Shown here: one piece after another, positions 5,028 to 6,001 of the stretch
Position numbering within the stretch: the first letter of the stretch is position 1
How the letters are laid out: each line of letters opens with the position of its first letter
Origin: Pseudomonadota bacterium
GTDB taxonomy: Bacteria > Desulfobacterota > Syntrophia > Syntrophales > JADFWA01
Length of the DNA: 6,001 bases
NCBI GenBank assembly: GCA_030596145.1
Contig: JAUVKS010000129.1
Coordinates: 1 to 6,001 of the forward strand
Reading direction: 5' to 3'
Position numbers and translations under genes: made by a program
Notes under the pieces: generated by a model
Told to the model about the DNA's origin: nothing
Databases searched by the model: none
What the model saw: only the letters and a program-made list of their open reading frames with translations

Positions 5028-5798
5028 TTAGCCAAACCTTCCTGTGATATAGTCTTCCGTCTGTTTGACATCCGGTGTTGTAAATAGTTTCTCCGTCGGA
5101 CTATATTCTATGAGCTTCCCCAAATAAAAGAATCCGGTATAGTCTGAAATCCGCGCGGCCTGTTGCATGTTATGTGTTACGATAATGATAGTGTACTGCT
5201 TCTTCAACTCCTCGATCAGTTCCTCGATCTTCGCCGTTGAGATCGGGTCCAGCGCCGACGTGGGTTCATCCATCAGCAGAACATCCGGTTTCATTGCCAG
5301 CGCCCTGGCAATACACAACCTTTGCTGCTGCCCGCCGGAGAGCATCATGGCAGATTGACCCAGGATATCCTTTACCTCGTCCCAGAGAACAGCCTGCCTG
5401 AGACTTTGCTCTGCTAAATCTCTCAGGTCGCCTTTGCCTGTTACCCCCAAAAGCCTTGGCCCATAGATAATATTGTTAAAAATCGATTTCGGAAAGGGAT
5501 TCGGCTTTTGAAAGACCATACCGATTCTTCTTCTGATCTCAACCGGATCAACATTGGAGTCATAAATATTCTTGTCCTCAAAAAGAACCTCACCCTCCAC
5601 CCTGGTTCCATCAATGAGGTCATTCATTCGATTGAGCAGCCTCAGGAGAGTTGATTTACCACAACCGGACGGACCGATCAGAGCAGTGACTCTGTTTTTT
5701 TCAAAATCCATATTGATATCGATCAGCGCCCTAAAATCACCATAATGAAAGTTTACACTTTTAACATTTATTATACTTTCATTTCGCACGATTACCAC
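5028..5798 (-). CDS. pstB: Phosphate ABC transporter ATP-binding protein PstB
   Basis: A 256-residue ATPase that powers high-affinity phosphate import through the PstC-PstA channel. All motifs are present: Walker A GPSGCGKST (42-50), the PstB-style Q-loop FQKPNPFPKS (96-105), signature LSGGQQQRLCIARALA (153-168), Walker B VLLMDEP (173-179), D-loop SALDP (181-185) and switch histidine H209 in VTHN. The 'QKPNPFPKS' and 'NRMNDLI' stretches separate PstB from other importers. The start given is GTG at 5796-5798, overlapping the pstA stop by 7 bases. A second in-frame GTG at 5787-5789 has AAAGGG about 8 bases upstream, a better ribosome-site spacing, and would give a 253-residue protein starting two bases after pstA ends. 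The overlap or near-contact with pstA implies translational coupling. Confidence 0.96.
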   Translation of the reverse strand: MVIVRNESIINVKSVNFHYGDFRALIDINMDFEKNRVTALIGPSGCGKSTLLRLLNRMNDLIDGTRVEGEVLFEDKNIYDSNVDPVEIRRRIGMVFQKPNPFPKSIFNNIIYGPRLLGVTGKGDLRDLAEQSLRQAVLWDEVKDILGQSAMMLSGGQQQRLCIARALAMKPDVLLMDEPTSALDPISTAKIEELIEELKKQYTIIIVTHNMQQAARISDYTGFFYLGKLIEYSPTEKLFTTPDVKQTEDYITGRFG

Positions 5799-6001
5799 CC
5801 TTTTCTCTTCCTCATATAACTCCTGATTATGATCGCAATCAAATCAACCCCCAAAACCAAGGCAATAAGTACCAGTGCTGTCCCGTACTGAATCGGCCTG
5901 GTCTGCTCAATATGTGTGCCCGCTGTCGCCAGAACATAGATGTGGTAGGGAAGCGCCATCACCTCGTCAAAGATCGACGCGGGGAGTTTTGCCGTAAAGA
6001 A
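5792..6001 (-). CDS. pstA: Phosphate ABC transporter permease PstA, C-terminal fragment
   Basis: The last 69 residues and TAA stop (5792-5794) of a membrane protein that continues past the right edge. It contains SIFDEVMALPYHIYVLATAG (9-28), which fits the PstA segment after the coupling helix, then a final membrane span (about 41-59, ALVLIALVLGVDLIAIII) and a short basic cytoplasmic tail (RSYMRKRKGW). PstA and PstC form the inner-membrane phosphate channel. The stop overlaps the upstream pstB GTG, and the gene order pstA-pstB-phoU is the standard one. Identification relies on position as well as sequence, since the diagnostic permease loop lies outside the window. Confidence 0.9.
   Translation of the reverse strand, partial: FFTAKLPASIFDEVMALPYHIYVLATAGTHIEQTRPIQYGTALVLIALVLGVDLIAIIIRSYMRKRKGW

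Overview
The window looks like chromosomal DNA from a Gram-negative bacterium of moderate GC content. The gene types and the style of the short intergenic palindromes (GTAGGG-ended elements and AAATCCCCC-type elements) fit the Desulfobacterota (former Deltaproteobacteria) or Nitrospirota. This assignment is inference from general sequence style and was not tested by any search.

Layout. Positions 1-195 (+) hold the C-terminal end of a SpoIIAA-like STAS/SEC14 protein. A gene-free stretch of about 225 bases with a strong GC-rich hairpin follows. Next comes a small NTF2/SnoaL-fold protein (422-853, +), converging on a stand-alone CheR-type methyltransferase (881-1708, -). CheR is divergent from trmO (1801-2286, +), a tRNA t6A37 N6-methyltransferase. 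The 92-base spacer between them carries a candidate promoter and a palindromic repeat. trmO converges on the right half of the window, a minus-strand phosphate cluster read right to left: pstA (partial, 5792-6001), pstB (5028-5798), phoU (4219-4911) and the sensor kinase phoR (2383-4149).

How the genes work together. PstA is a permease subunit and PstB the ATPase of the high-affinity phosphate ABC importer. PhoU links transporter state to the kinase, and the PhoR-type kinase would phosphorylate a PhoB-like regulator. No phoB, pstS or pstC lies in the window; pstC and pstS would be expected beyond the right edge. The left half (STAS fragment, NTF2-like protein, CheR, TrmO) shows no obvious shared pathway and looks like singly transcribed housekeeping or accessory genes.

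The most notable non-coding signal is that four of the gene-to-gene gaps in the right two-thirds (cheR/trmO, trmO/phoR, phoR/phoU, phoU/pstB) each carry a different palindromic, repeat-like element, two of them inside the pst-pho operon. I see no convincing undescribed defence or mobile system here; the coding content is ordinary.
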